A stretch of 64,000 bases of DNA, taken from Kiritimatiellia bacterium (GTDB lineage Bacteria > Verrucomicrobiota > Kiritimatiellia > CAIVKH01). The translations under genes and the position numbers were made by a program. The DNA lies in assembly GCA_025054615.1 (NCBI GenBank), contig JANWZO010000010.1:1-64000 (forward strand), in the 5' to 3' direction. Shown one piece after another: positions 38,070 through 47,937 of this stretch; the first letter of the stretch is position 1, and every line of letters starts with the position of its first letter. The notes under the pieces were generated by a model. It did no database searches. It was not told the DNA's origin and was given only the letters and a program-made list of their open reading frames with translations.

Positions 38070-39286
38070 CGCAAAAGCGAATCGTACAGCGCCAGATAGG
38101 CGCGGGCTGACTCCTGCCATGAGCCGCGCCGCTCGACCCATTCGCGGCATGCGACGCGGCACGTTGGCGAAATGCGAACCGCCTCTGAAATTGCCGTTGC
38201 GAGGGCGTCTACGTCGTATGGCTTCACCAGGAAACCCGTGATACCCGGCTCAATCATCTCGGGAATCCCGCCGGCGGCGAATGCTGCCACGGGTGTCCCG
38301 CAGGCGAGAGATTCGAGAATCACATTCGGATAGTTCTCCAAGCGGGAGGGAACAGCCGTTACGTCGGCGGCCGAGTAGAGTAGCCGCAATTCCTCATTGG
38401 ACGCGGCGACGTGCCGCAGATGCGCCCGCACGCCCACCTTCTCAAAGAGCTTCGCATCCATCGTGCCGACTACAACGAGCTCCCAGTCCCGGCCAGACGC
38501 GCCGGCCGCCTCCAGCAACAAATCGAGGCCCTTGTTTCGGTCTCGCGCTGCATGCAGGGCGAGAAATAGGACCAACTTTGTTTCAAGCGGCAGGCCAAGA
38601 TGGCGGCGGGCGGAACGGCGGTCTTCGGGATAAAAAAAACGGAGATCAATACCGTTCGGAATCACTTCAATTCGCCGCAATCGAAACAACGAGCTGGAGC
38701 TGGCACAGGACGCCAGCCATCGGCTCGGCGCGACGAGGGTGAGATTCAGATTTTGCCAGCAAACAGACTTTTCAATCCACGTTCGCCGACTGTGGTCTTT
38801 TTCGATCCGCGAGCCCAGTTGCGGACATCGCCCACACGAGGCCTCGTATCGCAAACAGCCGTCGGGAATATGGCATCCCCCCGTAAAGGCCCATGAATCA
38901 TGGAGCGTCCATACCACGGGCTTACCGATGCGCCCAATTTGGCGGATGGAAAGCATGCCCAAACCAACCCAGTGGAGGTGAACCACGTCGCAGGAGGATT
39001 GCCGCAGCCGAGAATCGGCCGACGAACCCAATCTGCCGCTCGTCCAGTGCATCGCGGTTTTGCGCCGATAAACGATCAGGGGCCAGTTGTCGAGCAAGTG
39101 GCGGATTCGGGACGAACGCATCCACGAAGAAACCGCAACGCGTTCGGCCCGCGGATTCGCGCCAGAGGTGTCCATTGCGAGAATTCGTGAATCCACGCCA
39201 AGGCCCACTAAAGCCTCGTGCAGCCCGGACATCGCACGCGCCGCGCCTCCAACGGACTCAAACGTGTTGATGTGCAATACGCGCAT
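38066..39286 (-). CDS. GT4 glycosyltransferase
   Basis: A 406-residue GT-B fold retaining transferase. The N-terminus RVLHINTFESVGGAARAMSGLHEAL carries the Gly-rich acceptor loop, VWTLHDSWAFTGGCH is common in this subgroup, and the C-terminal donor domain has VIPNGID, PSRLENYPNVILESLACGTPVAAFAAGGIPEMI with the E-x7-E pattern. ATG 39286 is preferred over a TTG at 39295; the gene overlaps the preceding GT2 by 29 bases, the largest overlap of the series. Confidence 0.9.
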   Translation of the reverse strand: MRVLHINTFESVGGAARAMSGLHEALVGLGVDSRILAMDTSGANPRAERVAVSSWMRSSRIRHLLDNWPLIVYRRKTAMHWTSGRLGSSADSRLRQSSCDVVHLHWVGLGMLSIRQIGRIGKPVVWTLHDSWAFTGGCHIPDGCLRYEASCGRCPQLGSRIEKDHSRRTWIEKSVCWQNLNLTLVAPSRWLASCASSSSLFRLRRIEVIPNGIDLRFFYPEDRRSARRHLGLPLETKLVLFLALHAARDRNKGLDLLLEAAGASGRDWELVVVGTMDAKLFEKVGVRAHLRHVAASNEELRLLYSAADVTAVPSRLENYPNVILESLACGTPVAAFAAGGIPEMIEPGITGFLVKPYDVDALATAISEAVRISPTCRVACREWVERRGSWQESARAYLALYDSLLR

Positions 39287-40292
39287 GTTTGACAATCGAG
39301 GCCCCGAGAATCGAAGCCCGATGAATTTTCGACCACCCCGAACCGGTCAGAGGGGATTCGACGTAACATCGCCAGATTTCCATGCCGGCCGATGCACAGG
39401 CCATCGCGAGAACAAACCATCGCTCGGCCAAGACACAGTCCAAGGCCTCGGCGGTGTAGAGACGGCACGATTCATTGGCCTTTTTGATCGCGATGAGCCA
39501 TGACTCGGCCTCTCGAAGACATTCCACTGACGGCTCGATACGCCCCATCGACCACGCGCGGTGACGTTCTGCCGAATGTGTGTCCGACGGCAGGCCAAGT
39601 GCGGCCAGAAGCCTCGCTTGAACGCGCGAGGCCTGGCGATCCATATCGGTCCACTCGGCGCCGGTCATACTCGAGGCGTGGCGACGGTATTTCAGCAAAG
39701 CGGCTGGGAGGTTTGCGCCGCGCAAATGGACGAGGGCGCGAGCCCACAACTCATAGTCTTCCGTGGGATAGAATGACACGTCATAGAACAAATTCAGTTC
39801 GACGAAGTCCTTTTTCCGAAAGACCACCGTTGGGTGAGCGAAGGGGCAATGGAAGAGTGAAAAGGCGCGTACGCAATCGGGATGCTCCGGATATTTCAAT
39901 CGCTGTCCGACAGTTTCCCCACCGAATGTATCGACTGCAGTTCCGCAGATGGAAACGTCGGGATGTCTGTTCAGAAATCGAAGCTGGCGCGCCAATCGAG
40001 CGGGATGTGCGATGTCGTCCGCATCCATTCGGGCAATCCACGTGCCCCTCGCCTCGCGAATACCAATATTGAGCGATCCGGACAGCTTGAGCCGTTGGGC
40101 GTTTTTGAGGAGCCGAATCCTCGGATCACGAAAGCGATTCACCCGCTCCGCGGTGTCATCCTCCGAGGCATCGTCAATTACCAGCAGCTCAAAATCACGC
40201 CAGGTCTGCCCGAGGATGCTGCGAATCGCCGTCTCGATGTGCGCCGAGGCGTTCCGCGCGGGCATGAGCACCGTGACCAGTGGTCCGCTCAT
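39258..40292 (-). CDS. GT2 glycosyltransferase
   Basis: A 344-residue protein with an N-terminal GT-A domain: VTVLMPARNASAHIETAIRSIL, DDASEDDT and ARMDADDIAHP (DxD-like metal motif), then FYPTEDYELWARAL, common in GT2 enzymes of polysaccharide loci. The C-terminal 120 residues are helical and not recognised. ATG 40292 overlaps the upstream stop in ATGA. Confidence 0.9.
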   Translation of the reverse strand: MSGPLVTVLMPARNASAHIETAIRSILGQTWRDFELLVIDDASEDDTAERVNRFRDPRIRLLKNAQRLKLSGSLNIGIREARGTWIARMDADDIAHPARLARQLRFLNRHPDVSICGTAVDTFGGETVGQRLKYPEHPDCVRAFSLFHCPFAHPTVVFRKKDFVELNLFYDVSFYPTEDYELWARALVHLRGANLPAALLKYRRHASSMTGAEWTDMDRQASRVQARLLAALGLPSDTHSAERHRAWSMGRIEPSVECLREAESWLIAIKKANESCRLYTAEALDCVLAERWFVLAMACASAGMEIWRCYVESPLTGSGWSKIHRASILGASIVKHARIAHQHV

Positions 40293-41449
40293 TGTTGAGG
40301 GATCAGGCGGGCCCATTCGGCCCAAGCCCGCGTTCGGGAGATTGCCTCAGCAAAACGAAGACGCGGACGCCAACCGAGAATGTTTTTCAACTTGGAGTTG
40401 TCGAACCGGGTACGCCCCGCATAGATCGACAACAGGCCGGCAGAGGGATATGGAGCATCCTCGACCAAAGGCTGGGTGGCTGAGGGAACAGAGCGCCCGA
40501 GAGGATCCCCGACGATGCGTTCGCGCAGGGACGGCGGAACCCTCGCCCAAAGGCTTGAGAGGGCGGGCCCTAGCCGAGGGGCTACCGCCGCGCGAAAAGC
40601 AGCATATCTCACGGTGGGAAGAACGATGCCATCCCAGATTTCCTTCTTCCACGCCACAACGTGATCCCGAATCCCGGGTTCAATGATTGAGCGGATCTGC
40701 TCGCGCGTAGCGGAGCGCAAAGGCAACCCAAGCCACTCGGCGTATTTTCCATACCATTCTCGCCAGGAGAGCGGCTCATCCGTCACAAAAAAACATTCAC
40801 CGGTCGCTGAAGGCGCTTCAAACGCGGCGATGATCGCAGAGACAGCATTATCGACGTAAACCGCATTGGCATCCGCCTCCCCGTTGTCCACCAAGGTGAC
40901 CTTCCCCTCACGAATATGGGTCAAGGGTCGGACGGTCCACGGTGCGGAAAAGGGTCCGTAAACGTTTCCGAGGCGAAGGATCACCGCGTCGGGAAGGGTC
41001 TTTCGGACCTCGAGTTCGGCATCGATCTTGGCATCGCAGTAGGGATCGCCCGAACGGATCATCGGGGTCTCCTCCGTCACCTTGGGAGGCGGCGTATACG
41101 AGAAGACCGCAATGGTGCTGATGTGAATGAAGCGCCGCACGCCTTCGTCTCGCGCTAGCTTGGCTAGAATATGGGTTCCGCGGACGGTCACATCCCGTTC
41201 TCTGACCGCATCGGCGCCGTACGCGCAATGGACCACAATATCGGCGCCGCGAACGGCATTCTGCACCTGCTCTTGATCCATCAGGTCCGCCCACACGATG
41301 TCGATGGCCCTGCGGGCCAGCCGCACGGCTCGGCCCGGCGTTCGCGCCATGGCACGGACCGCATATCGGCCCTCCGCCAACAAACACTCGACAAGACGGC
41401 CGCCCAGAAATCCGGAGGCACCTGTGACGAGGACCACCGGCCTCTTCAC
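40289..41449 (-). CDS. NAD(P)-dependent sugar epimerase/dehydratase (extended SDR)
   Basis: A 386-residue extended short-chain dehydrogenase. VVLVTGASGFLGGRLVE is the Rossmann GxxGxxG, HISTIAVFSYTP supplies the catalytic Ser region, and DPYCDAKIDAE holds the YxxxK pair. LGNVYGPFSAPW is the typical substrate-side loop. It probably modifies a nucleotide sugar or lipid-linked sugar for the glycan. GTG 41449 is chosen because it overlaps the upstream stop in GTGA like its neighbours; an ATG at 41464 would add five residues. The C-terminal 80 residues extend beyond the usual fold. Confidence 0.88.
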   Translation of the reverse strand: MKRPVVLVTGASGFLGGRLVECLLAEGRYAVRAMARTPGRAVRLARRAIDIVWADLMDQEQVQNAVRGADIVVHCAYGADAVRERDVTVRGTHILAKLARDEGVRRFIHISTIAVFSYTPPPKVTEETPMIRSGDPYCDAKIDAELEVRKTLPDAVILRLGNVYGPFSAPWTVRPLTHIREGKVTLVDNGEADANAVYVDNAVSAIIAAFEAPSATGECFFVTDEPLSWREWYGKYAEWLGLPLRSATREQIRSIIEPGIRDHVVAWKKEIWDGIVLPTVRYAAFRAAVAPRLGPALSSLWARVPPSLRERIVGDPLGRSVPSATQPLVEDAPYPSAGLLSIYAGRTRFDNSKLKNILGWRPRLRFAEAISRTRAWAEWARLIPQQ

Positions 41450-42462
41450 GGCCAGCGCTCCCATGCCTGCTCTACGTGGCTTCGTTGTTGATAGCAGGCT
41501 TCGATGAATTCCACCGTGCGGAGGTTCGAATTTGCCGAATGGATGGGATCAGTACCCTTTTCGATCGCTTCGGCGAAATTCTCCAACTGCACAACAAAAT
41601 AGGCGAGCGGCGACTTTTCTGCGGCATACAAACACTCTATCGGCTGACCGCCGTTCCAGTCATCGATTTGAAGAACGAATCGGTGGGCTGAATTCGCGCC
41701 GATTTCGAGCCATCCGCCTTCGAACTGTAGGCGAATGGTATTTCGCAATTGACGGATCCGGCTCAGGCACACCCTCAGCTTTATGGACTGTTCGGACCGC
41801 TGAAACTCACCCCACAATTCACAGTCGGCCTCAACTCCTCCGTCGGCATCGTCGACGAAGGATATCACGTGGGGTTCAAACTCGGGCAACCACCACAAAA
41901 GGCGGTCGAGCAAGTGGCTGCCCGTATCGATCAACACGCCGCCTCCCGCAAGCGATCGATTCAACAGATAGCGGGACTGCAGGGCCCAGTCATAAATGGC
42001 GCCTTCTTCCGCATCGACGCTGAGGAGGCGGCCGAGTCCCGACATTGAACCACATTGCAGGGCGGATTTGACGAACGCCGATACGGGGTAAAACCGTCGA
42101 AAAACTCCCACCGCCAGAACCCGACGATTTTGCTGGGCCAGTTCAACGAGCTTTCGCGCCTCTACCGAGGTTAGCGCCAGGGGTTTCTCGACGAGGACGT
42201 GGACGCCCTGAGTGAGAAAATATTCGCACATTGGTGCATGAAGCGAGTGGGGAGTCGCCACGATCACCGCATCAAGGTCGCGAAGCTGCCGGTAGTCGTG
42301 AACGACCTGAGTGGCATTCCAAACCGAGGCGGTTCGTTTCAAATTCCGCGGATCGTTATCCGCGAGCCCGACGAGCTCAAACGCTGCGCTGGAGGCAATC
42401 GCCGGCAAATGAAACTGCTGCGAGACCGACCCGCAACCAATGACCGCGATTCGAAGTTTCAT
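41446..42462 (-). CDS. Gfo/Idh/MocA-family oxidoreductase
   Basis: A 338-residue NAD(P)-dependent oxidoreductase. LRIAVIGCGSVSQQFHLPAI is the Rossmann motif and LVEKPLALT the conserved EKP with the lysine that binds cofactor and substrate. Family members oxidise ring hydroxyls of sugars and cyclitols; in glycan loci they often make keto or amino sugars. The position directly before the epimerase suggests both act on the same nucleotide sugar. It overlaps genes on both sides by four bases. Confidence 0.92.
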   Translation of the reverse strand: MKLRIAVIGCGSVSQQFHLPAIASSAAFELVGLADNDPRNLKRTASVWNATQVVHDYRQLRDLDAVIVATPHSLHAPMCEYFLTQGVHVLVEKPLALTSVEARKLVELAQQNRRVLAVGVFRRFYPVSAFVKSALQCGSMSGLGRLLSVDAEEGAIYDWALQSRYLLNRSLAGGGVLIDTGSHLLDRLLWWLPEFEPHVISFVDDADGGVEADCELWGEFQRSEQSIKLRVCLSRIRQLRNTIRLQFEGGWLEIGANSAHRFVLQIDDWNGGQPIECLYAAEKSPLAYFVVQLENFAEAIEKGTDPIHSANSNLRTVEFIEACYQQRSHVEQAWERWP

Positions 42463-43616
42463 GGCTGAAATGCAATGAGCATTCGAAACACAGCCTCATG
42501 GCGGTCAAGCCAGGGCTTCAAGTCGAAACGCTCCTCGGCCCGTTTCCGAGCGCGCCGGGAAAACTCGTGCCAGTTTCGAGAAACTTCGCAGATCGCATCC
42601 GCCAACGCTTCCGGTTCCGGCGGTTCATGAAGATCCCAGTTGGTGTTGCCAGGGATCCCGATACCGGCATCCCCCACCAATTCGGGCGTCCCACCTGTCG
42701 CAGAATAGACGACAGGCAATCCGGCTGCCATCGCCTCGATGACCACAGAGGGACAGACGTCCGTGGCCTTCGCGTGGAGGAAGATATGGGCGCGCTGAAA
42801 AAGTGCAGGGGCATCTTCGGTTCGATAGGGACCTATCACGATCAGTTCACCCGCGGGATAGGCCGCGGCTCGCTTCTCCAACAGCAGTCGGTCTTCAGGC
42901 CGCAAACGCCCGGCGACGATCAGCTTCACACCGGACAAGGCTGCTCGCACCCGATCAAAGGTCTGCAGGACAAGCGGGATCCGATAGGCATCGTCGTGGG
43001 AACCGGCTGCCAAGATGATAAGCGGTTTCCCGGGCTCCAATGTCGAGATGGAGTAACGCGAAACGTCAACCGCATTATAGAGAATTTCCCATGGGCAGTC
43101 ACAAGTCCCAAGGAAGTGGTCTGATGATTTTTTGGCAAATTCGCTCTGGTAGAACACATAATTCGCCCGCCTCAAACAATCCGCCATTCGCAAGTTTCCA
43201 CGGACGGATTCGCGCTGTCCGTAGGAATGCGGGAAATACGCGCCATTTTGATTCCAAACAACCGGGATTCCAGCCTTCCTCGCTGCATGCATGATTTCCA
43301 GCCCGCGCGGATGCACCGCGCTGCTAACCGCGTAAACGATATCGGATTCTGGGAAAGAGTGCGGGAAACGTTTTTCCATCCAGAGATACTTGATGCCACC
43401 GCCGCCGGAGGGCGGAACCTCGAGCGGGGAGGCAGGGAAACCGGCATGCAAGTACGACACTCGCAAGTTCTCTTGCGGACCGGACGTCCGCCGTCGGAAT
43501 CGGCGGGCAGAACGTACGGCCCTTTCAGCGCGGATTCGATTCGCGAATCGAAAAGCAGCAAGACCGATCCAAGTGACTACGCGTCGCCACGCCGGAGGAT
43601 AGTGGCATTTTGTCAT
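42459..43616 (-). CDS. GT4 glycosyltransferase
   Basis: A 385-residue GT-B protein. PPSGGGGIKYLWMEKRFP is the N-terminal Gly-rich loop, VVWNQNGAYFPHSYG follows, and the donor domain has LHAKATDVCPSVVIEAMAAGLPVVYSATGGTPELV with the E-x7-E pattern. No TM segments. It overlaps both neighbours by four bases (ATGA). Confidence 0.9.
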   Translation of the reverse strand: MTKCHYPPAWRRVVTWIGLAAFRFANRIRAERAVRSARRFRRRTSGPQENLRVSYLHAGFPASPLEVPPSGGGGIKYLWMEKRFPHSFPESDIVYAVSSAVHPRGLEIMHAARKAGIPVVWNQNGAYFPHSYGQRESVRGNLRMADCLRRANYVFYQSEFAKKSSDHFLGTCDCPWEILYNAVDVSRYSISTLEPGKPLIILAAGSHDDAYRIPLVLQTFDRVRAALSGVKLIVAGRLRPEDRLLLEKRAAAYPAGELIVIGPYRTEDAPALFQRAHIFLHAKATDVCPSVVIEAMAAGLPVVYSATGGTPELVGDAGIGIPGNTNWDLHEPPEPEALADAICEVSRNWHEFSRRARKRAEERFDLKPWLDRHEAVFRMLIAFQP

Positions 43617-44719
43617 TTCGCGATCAGCGAATCAAAGAGGTTGCGCCACAGCGGAAGCTGGGCGTCATACGAATTCAACGCTGCCGTGCGAATGCCATTC
43701 TCGACAAGACGGGCTCGCAATTCGGAATCTCGCGCAACCCGTCCAGTCCAGTAGGCGAGGCCATCCGCGTCGCCGACCTCAACTAGAAAACCATTCAGTC
43801 CGTGCACGATAAGGTCCGAAGCCTGCCCGACTTTCGTGGAAATGACCGGCGTAGCCGTTGCCATCGACTCCAACACTGCCTTGGGCCCCCCTTCCTGACG
43901 TGATGCAATCAGATAAGCATCCAACGCGTAATACATTAAAACCGTTTGACGATATCGACGCACGATTCTGTGCTGCCACGGAATGCCTGCGGCGGTGAGC
44001 TCCCTCTTCACAAACCCCCGTGCAGGTCCCGTCAACAACACATGCAGCTCCGGTATTTGAAGACGAAGCGCCTTAAGCGCGGCAACAAGGACATCAGGTC
44101 CTTTGATGTATTTCGGTTCCAGACCTTCGCCCCATCCGCTGCCATCCTTTTGAAAGGAACCGACGACAAAGGCGCTCTCAGGAAATCCGAGCCACTGACG
44201 AACCTTTTTCCGATCGTCCGGCGAAGGAGGACGAAACCATTCTGCATGAAATCCGATCGGGATTAGGTGCAGCTTTTCCTCCGCTACTCCACTGTTTGCG
44301 AGGAAATCCCGCATTGCGCGGTGGCTGACCTGAACCGCGTCCAGTCTTTGATGAAGCCGTCGAAACTGTTCAAAAAGGAGGTTGAACTCCGGATGGCCGG
44401 GTGTATCGGGCAGTCCGTGATAATAGGCCAAACCCACGCGGTGCCGTTTCCAGTCTGGCGGATTCAGCAAAACGAATTGATCAACGTGGAAAACTGCCTG
44501 GTCGTCGCTGACAGCCATCCATGATCCATCTACCGTGCGAAGACCCAGATTTCGGCAGATGCTCTGAACCGCGAGCGCTTCGATGTCCAATGTCCATCCC
44601 GCATAATCCCGCGCGATCAGGATGCGAGATCTCGGCGGCCAGCGGCGCGCGTGCGCCGCAAAGAGTCGCGCGGTGCAACGCCGCGCCATGTGCTCGAGCA
44701 GTTGTACCCGGCTACGCAT
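43613..44719 (-). CDS. GT4 glycosyltransferase
   Basis: A 368-residue GT-B protein. The N-terminal acceptor domain is weakly conserved; GLAYYHGLPDTPGHPEF is a noticeable segment. The donor domain has LIPIGFH, KGPDVLVAALKAL and EGGPKAVLESMATATPVISTKVGQASDLI. It overlaps the preceding gene by eight bases (the start and stop share ATGCGTAG) and the next by four. Confidence 0.87.
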   Translation of the reverse strand: MRSRVQLLEHMARRCTARLFAAHARRWPPRSRILIARDYAGWTLDIEALAVQSICRNLGLRTVDGSWMAVSDDQAVFHVDQFVLLNPPDWKRHRVGLAYYHGLPDTPGHPEFNLLFEQFRRLHQRLDAVQVSHRAMRDFLANSGVAEEKLHLIPIGFHAEWFRPPSPDDRKKVRQWLGFPESAFVVGSFQKDGSGWGEGLEPKYIKGPDVLVAALKALRLQIPELHVLLTGPARGFVKRELTAAGIPWQHRIVRRYRQTVLMYYALDAYLIASRQEGGPKAVLESMATATPVISTKVGQASDLIVHGLNGFLVEVGDADGLAYWTGRVARDSELRARLVENGIRTAALNSYDAQLPLWRNLFDSLIAK

Positions 44720-45704
44720 AGATGCCCCTGCAAGCCGGCCGGGGCGGAAGCCCCATGACTTTCAGATAGGCGTCCACAACATCGCCAATTTTTGGCGCGC
44801 GAACTCGGGAAACCACATCGCGATATTCACGGATCAAACGGTCGAGAAGCCCAGGTATCTGTTCCGGTCGATCAAATCCGTAGCCACCGCCGCCAACGAG
44901 TTCCGGGTGTCCGCCGCTGTTGAGATAGATGGCCGGCAGTCCACAAGTAAGCGCTTCAATCAACGAATTTGAACAGGGGTCGTTTCGGCTCGCCGTGATG
45001 AAAATGTCCGCTTGTTGCAAAAGCGACGCGACCCGCTCCGTTGTGGCTGGCGGCTCGACGCGGATCCGTTTTGGGCGGAGCGGCAGACGGCCGACGAAAA
45101 CGTACTCATACCGGTTCCAATCCAGGTTCTCATCCAGCCAGGCGTAAATTTCGGCCCCCTTATTCCGGTTGTCGGACCAACTGGTCGAGATAAGCCGGAT
45201 TTTTCGACCTTCCAAAGGCGGCCTGGGAACCGGGAAAAAATAAGTCGGGTCAGACGCGTTGGGGATGACCGCCGCGTTCGTATATTCAAAACCCAGCCGG
45301 GCGTGCTCCTCCAAGCTGTATCGCGACTGAAAGATCGTCGCCGAGGCGAATTCTCGATTCATCTCCCAGATTCGACGGTCCGTTCCGTCATCGAATCCGC
45401 GGTAGGACGCGAGCGGCCCGTCCACCCGGTGGACAATTCGACAGTTTGGCCGGCGCAGAAGGCGAAGCCGTTCGGGATCGAAATTGAACGAATTAATCAG
45501 GCAGACCTGGGTGTCTTTGGAAATGGTATTGACTTCGACACGCCAGCCCCTCGCAGTCGCTTCGCGGATCCACGCCCGCAGAAATTGGTGCCCTCCCCCG
45601 TTCGGCGGCGGTGCGAATTCGTGGAACACGGAAATGTCGGCCGACTGAAAAGAAGACGCGACGCGGGCCGACCAGTTCGACGCCCAGCGGAGGCACCGCA
45701 GCAT
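44712..45704 (-). CDS. GT4 glycosyltransferase
   Basis: A 330-residue GT-B protein. PPNGGGHQFLRAWIREA is the N-terminal loop, IVHRVDGPLASYRGFDDGTD is characteristic of a GT4 subgroup, and SRNDPCSNSLIEALTCGLPAIYLNSGGHPELVG is the donor-site E-x7-E segment. The start is ambiguous: ATG 45704 shares a base with the wecB stop (TAATG), while ATG 45731 has GGAG about nine bases upstream but lies inside wecB. Confidence 0.88.
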   Translation of the reverse strand: MLRCLRWASNWSARVASSFQSADISVFHEFAPPPNGGGHQFLRAWIREATARGWRVEVNTISKDTQVCLINSFNFDPERLRLLRRPNCRIVHRVDGPLASYRGFDDGTDRRIWEMNREFASATIFQSRYSLEEHARLGFEYTNAAVIPNASDPTYFFPVPRPPLEGRKIRLISTSWSDNRNKGAEIYAWLDENLDWNRYEYVFVGRLPLRPKRIRVEPPATTERVASLLQQADIFITASRNDPCSNSLIEALTCGLPAIYLNSGGHPELVGGGGYGFDRPEQIPGLLDRLIREYRDVVSRVRAPKIGDVVDAYLKVMGLPPRPACRGIYA

Positions 45705-46846
45705 TACACCCCGCCCCGGAAAGGATCGCATGAGCCTTTCTCCAGCCAATCGGCGATTCGACGCGCGGCGAGTCCGTCGCCATAAGGATTACCGCCCCGC
45801 GCCATGCGGCGATATGCGGCTTCATCGCGGTGCAGCCGCAGCACCTCTGAAACAATGCGCTGCCGATTCGCGCCAACGAGCCGAGCCACGCCACGGCGAA
45901 CGCCCTCGGGCCGTTCTGTCACTTCACGCATCACCAAACATGGAATTCCGAAGGTCGGGGCCTCCTCTTGAATACCTCCTGAATCGGTCAGCACGAGCCA
46001 TGCGCGTTTCAGCAACCAAACGAGCGATGGGTAGTCGACTGGTTCCAGCAGATGAATACGTGAACAGCGACCGAGCTCCCTCATTACGGGTTTACGCACA
46101 TTCGGATTCAAGTGAACCGGATAGACAATTTCGATATCCAACAGCCTCTCCTCGATCTCCTTGAGCGCCGCGCAAATTTGAGCCAGGCCATCGCCAAAAT
46201 TTTCCCGCCGGTGCCCTGTGACGAGGATGACTTTTCGGCCCTCAGGCAGCGTCGCAATTTTCGCCGGCAGGCTTGGAGGCGGCGATCCAACAAGCTCCGC
46301 GGTGAACAACAGTGCATCGACCACCGTATTCCCCACCAATGCGATCTGATCGCGAGGCACCCCCTCGCGACGCAAATTCATCATGGCGGCGCGCGTTGGA
46401 GCAAAATGGGCATCCGCCACCACACCGGCAACTCTCCGGTTGATCTCCTCGGGAAAGGGCGCCCTCTTGTTGCCTGTTCGCAGACCGGCTTCGACATGCC
46501 CAACGGCGATATTCCGGTGGAAGGCCGCAAGGGCCGCAGCAGCCACGGTCGTGGTATCGCCCTGTACCAGGACCCAGTCCGGCTTGTACTCGGCCAATAT
46601 GGGATCGAGCCGCGCAATCAATCGAGAGAGAAGCGGATTGAGAGACTGGTTCGCGCGCATGATGCGCAAATCCACATCGGGACGCATTCCGAAGAAGGCG
46701 AGCATGGGATCCAGCATCTGCCGATGTTGGCCCGTGACGCACAATCGCACATCAAACTTGGAATCCCGGCGCTTCAACTCATGGAAGACGGGGGCCAGTT
46801 TGATCGCCTCCGGCCGAGTTCCCAGAATGAGGAGTACGCGCTTCAT
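45704..46846 (-). CDS. wecB: UDP-N-acetylglucosamine 2-epimerase (non-hydrolysing)
   Basis: WecB interconverts UDP-GlcNAc and UDP-ManNAc, supplying ManNAc-type sugars for surface glycans. The 380-residue protein has GTRPEAIKLAPVFHEL at the N-terminus, VQGDTTTV, GHVEAGLRTGNKRAPFPEEINRR, VTGHRRENFGDG and TDSGGIQEEAPTFGIPCLVMREVTERPEGV, all diagnostic for the non-hydrolysing family. It overlaps the upstream gene by four bases. It indicates that the glycan contains ManNAc or a derivative such as ManNAcA; no WecC-like dehydrogenase is seen in the window. Confidence 0.96.
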   Translation of the reverse strand: MKRVLLILGTRPEAIKLAPVFHELKRRDSKFDVRLCVTGQHRQMLDPMLAFFGMRPDVDLRIMRANQSLNPLLSRLIARLDPILAEYKPDWVLVQGDTTTVAAAALAAFHRNIAVGHVEAGLRTGNKRAPFPEEINRRVAGVVADAHFAPTRAAMMNLRREGVPRDQIALVGNTVVDALLFTAELVGSPPPSLPAKIATLPEGRKVILVTGHRRENFGDGLAQICAALKEIEERLLDIEIVYPVHLNPNVRKPVMRELGRCSRIHLLEPVDYPSLVWLLKRAWLVLTDSGGIQEEAPTFGIPCLVMREVTERPEGVRRGVARLVGANRQRIVSEVLRLHRDEAAYRRMARGGNPYGDGLAARRIADWLEKGSCDPFRGGV

Positions 46847-47937
46847 GGATGGGAGGTCGGACTCAGACGCGCCCGCACTTGTTCGCAGATGTACTTCACG
46901 ACGCTTGATGGATTGTAGGCCTCCTCGGCAAACCGCTTCGCTTCCCGGCCCATCTCACGAAGCCGCTCCACGTCGGCTAGCCGAGATCGTATGCTCTCGA
47001 CAGCATTTCGGATATCTGCCAGCGACAATCGGGGCAACAGTCGATACGAGCGCGGGTCGTCCCACGAGGCGGCGGTATCAGGGTCGCCGAGTCGGCCGAA
47101 AATCGTCAGGTAGTGGACGCCCTGCAGCGGACGGAACGGCTGAGGGATTTCGGTGATCGGCTCGCAATCCAGAAGGATCGGCCTGCCGAGCGCGAAGCTT
47201 TCCGAGACCTTCCAAGGAAACACGGCGTGAGGCAATGTGCAGACCATGGTGATTCGGCCCTTCGAAATGGCCCGCGAAAAAGCGCGGCGGCTGATATTCG
47301 AATAGACACGAACACCGTCCTCGATTTGGGGATTTGCCCGGCTCGTCAAGCGATAGATTCCGTTGATTCCAGCTCGCTTCATTTCATCCATCAAATGCCA
47401 GCGAATCCAGAAGTGGTAGCGGGCCGGTGTCAATGGCTCGTCGGGATGCTCGAAGGGGGATCTTTCTCCTCGGAGAAAGGGATTCTCATAAACCCCCATG
47501 ACGAAACAGAGGTCGTATTTGGGCCGATCAAGCCGCCACAAGGCCCTGCGTCGCGCATCTCGGAAAAACAGGTCTAGGCTCTCGGAAAAAAATGCGAAGG
47601 GCACCATTTTCCCGATGAGGTCGGTGACGTCCTTCTCGGCAAGGATCCGTCGGGCTACGGCCAAATTCAGATTCGCCTTGAAATAAACACGGGCGATGCG
47701 CAGAGCGTCCACATCAATTAGATGAATGTGATCGCTGAAATCAAAAAAAACCAATTCGCCGTCAAAACGGGCCCATGCGCTCTGATGTTCCCTGGGAACC
47801 ATCATGCGTGGAAGCGGCCGTGGCTCCGACAGAGCGCGTGCGCCCGCATGAGCGATCAGCGCCCGGTACAAATATCGAAAGAAGGCGTCGAAGCCACGGC
47901 GCTCGGCGAGATGCGGCTCGTATAGTTCGATCTTCAC
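46843..47937 (-). CDS. Putative GT-B-like glycosyltransferase, poorly conserved
   Basis: A 364-residue soluble protein I do not recognise with confidence. The C-terminal part, KVSESFALGRPILLDCEPITEIPQP, then LREMGREAKRFAEEAYNPSSVVKYI, resembles the end of GT-B glycosyltransferases, where a short Glu motif and a final helix close the donor site. The N-terminal half is rich in aromatic residues (FDAFFRYLYRAL, FFDFSDHIHLIDVD). The position between wecB and a GT4 gene, with four-base overlaps on both sides, supports a role in the same glycan. The function is unproven. Confidence 0.65.
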   Translation of the reverse strand: MKIELYEPHLAERRGFDAFFRYLYRALIAHAGARALSEPRPLPRMMVPREHQSAWARFDGELVFFDFSDHIHLIDVDALRIARVYFKANLNLAVARRILAEKDVTDLIGKMVPFAFFSESLDLFFRDARRRALWRLDRPKYDLCFVMGVYENPFLRGERSPFEHPDEPLTPARYHFWIRWHLMDEMKRAGINGIYRLTSRANPQIEDGVRVYSNISRRAFSRAISKGRITMVCTLPHAVFPWKVSESFALGRPILLDCEPITEIPQPFRPLQGVHYLTIFGRLGDPDTAASWDDPRSYRLLPRLSLADIRNAVESIRSRLADVERLREMGREAKRFAEEAYNPSSVVKYICEQVRARLSPTSHP

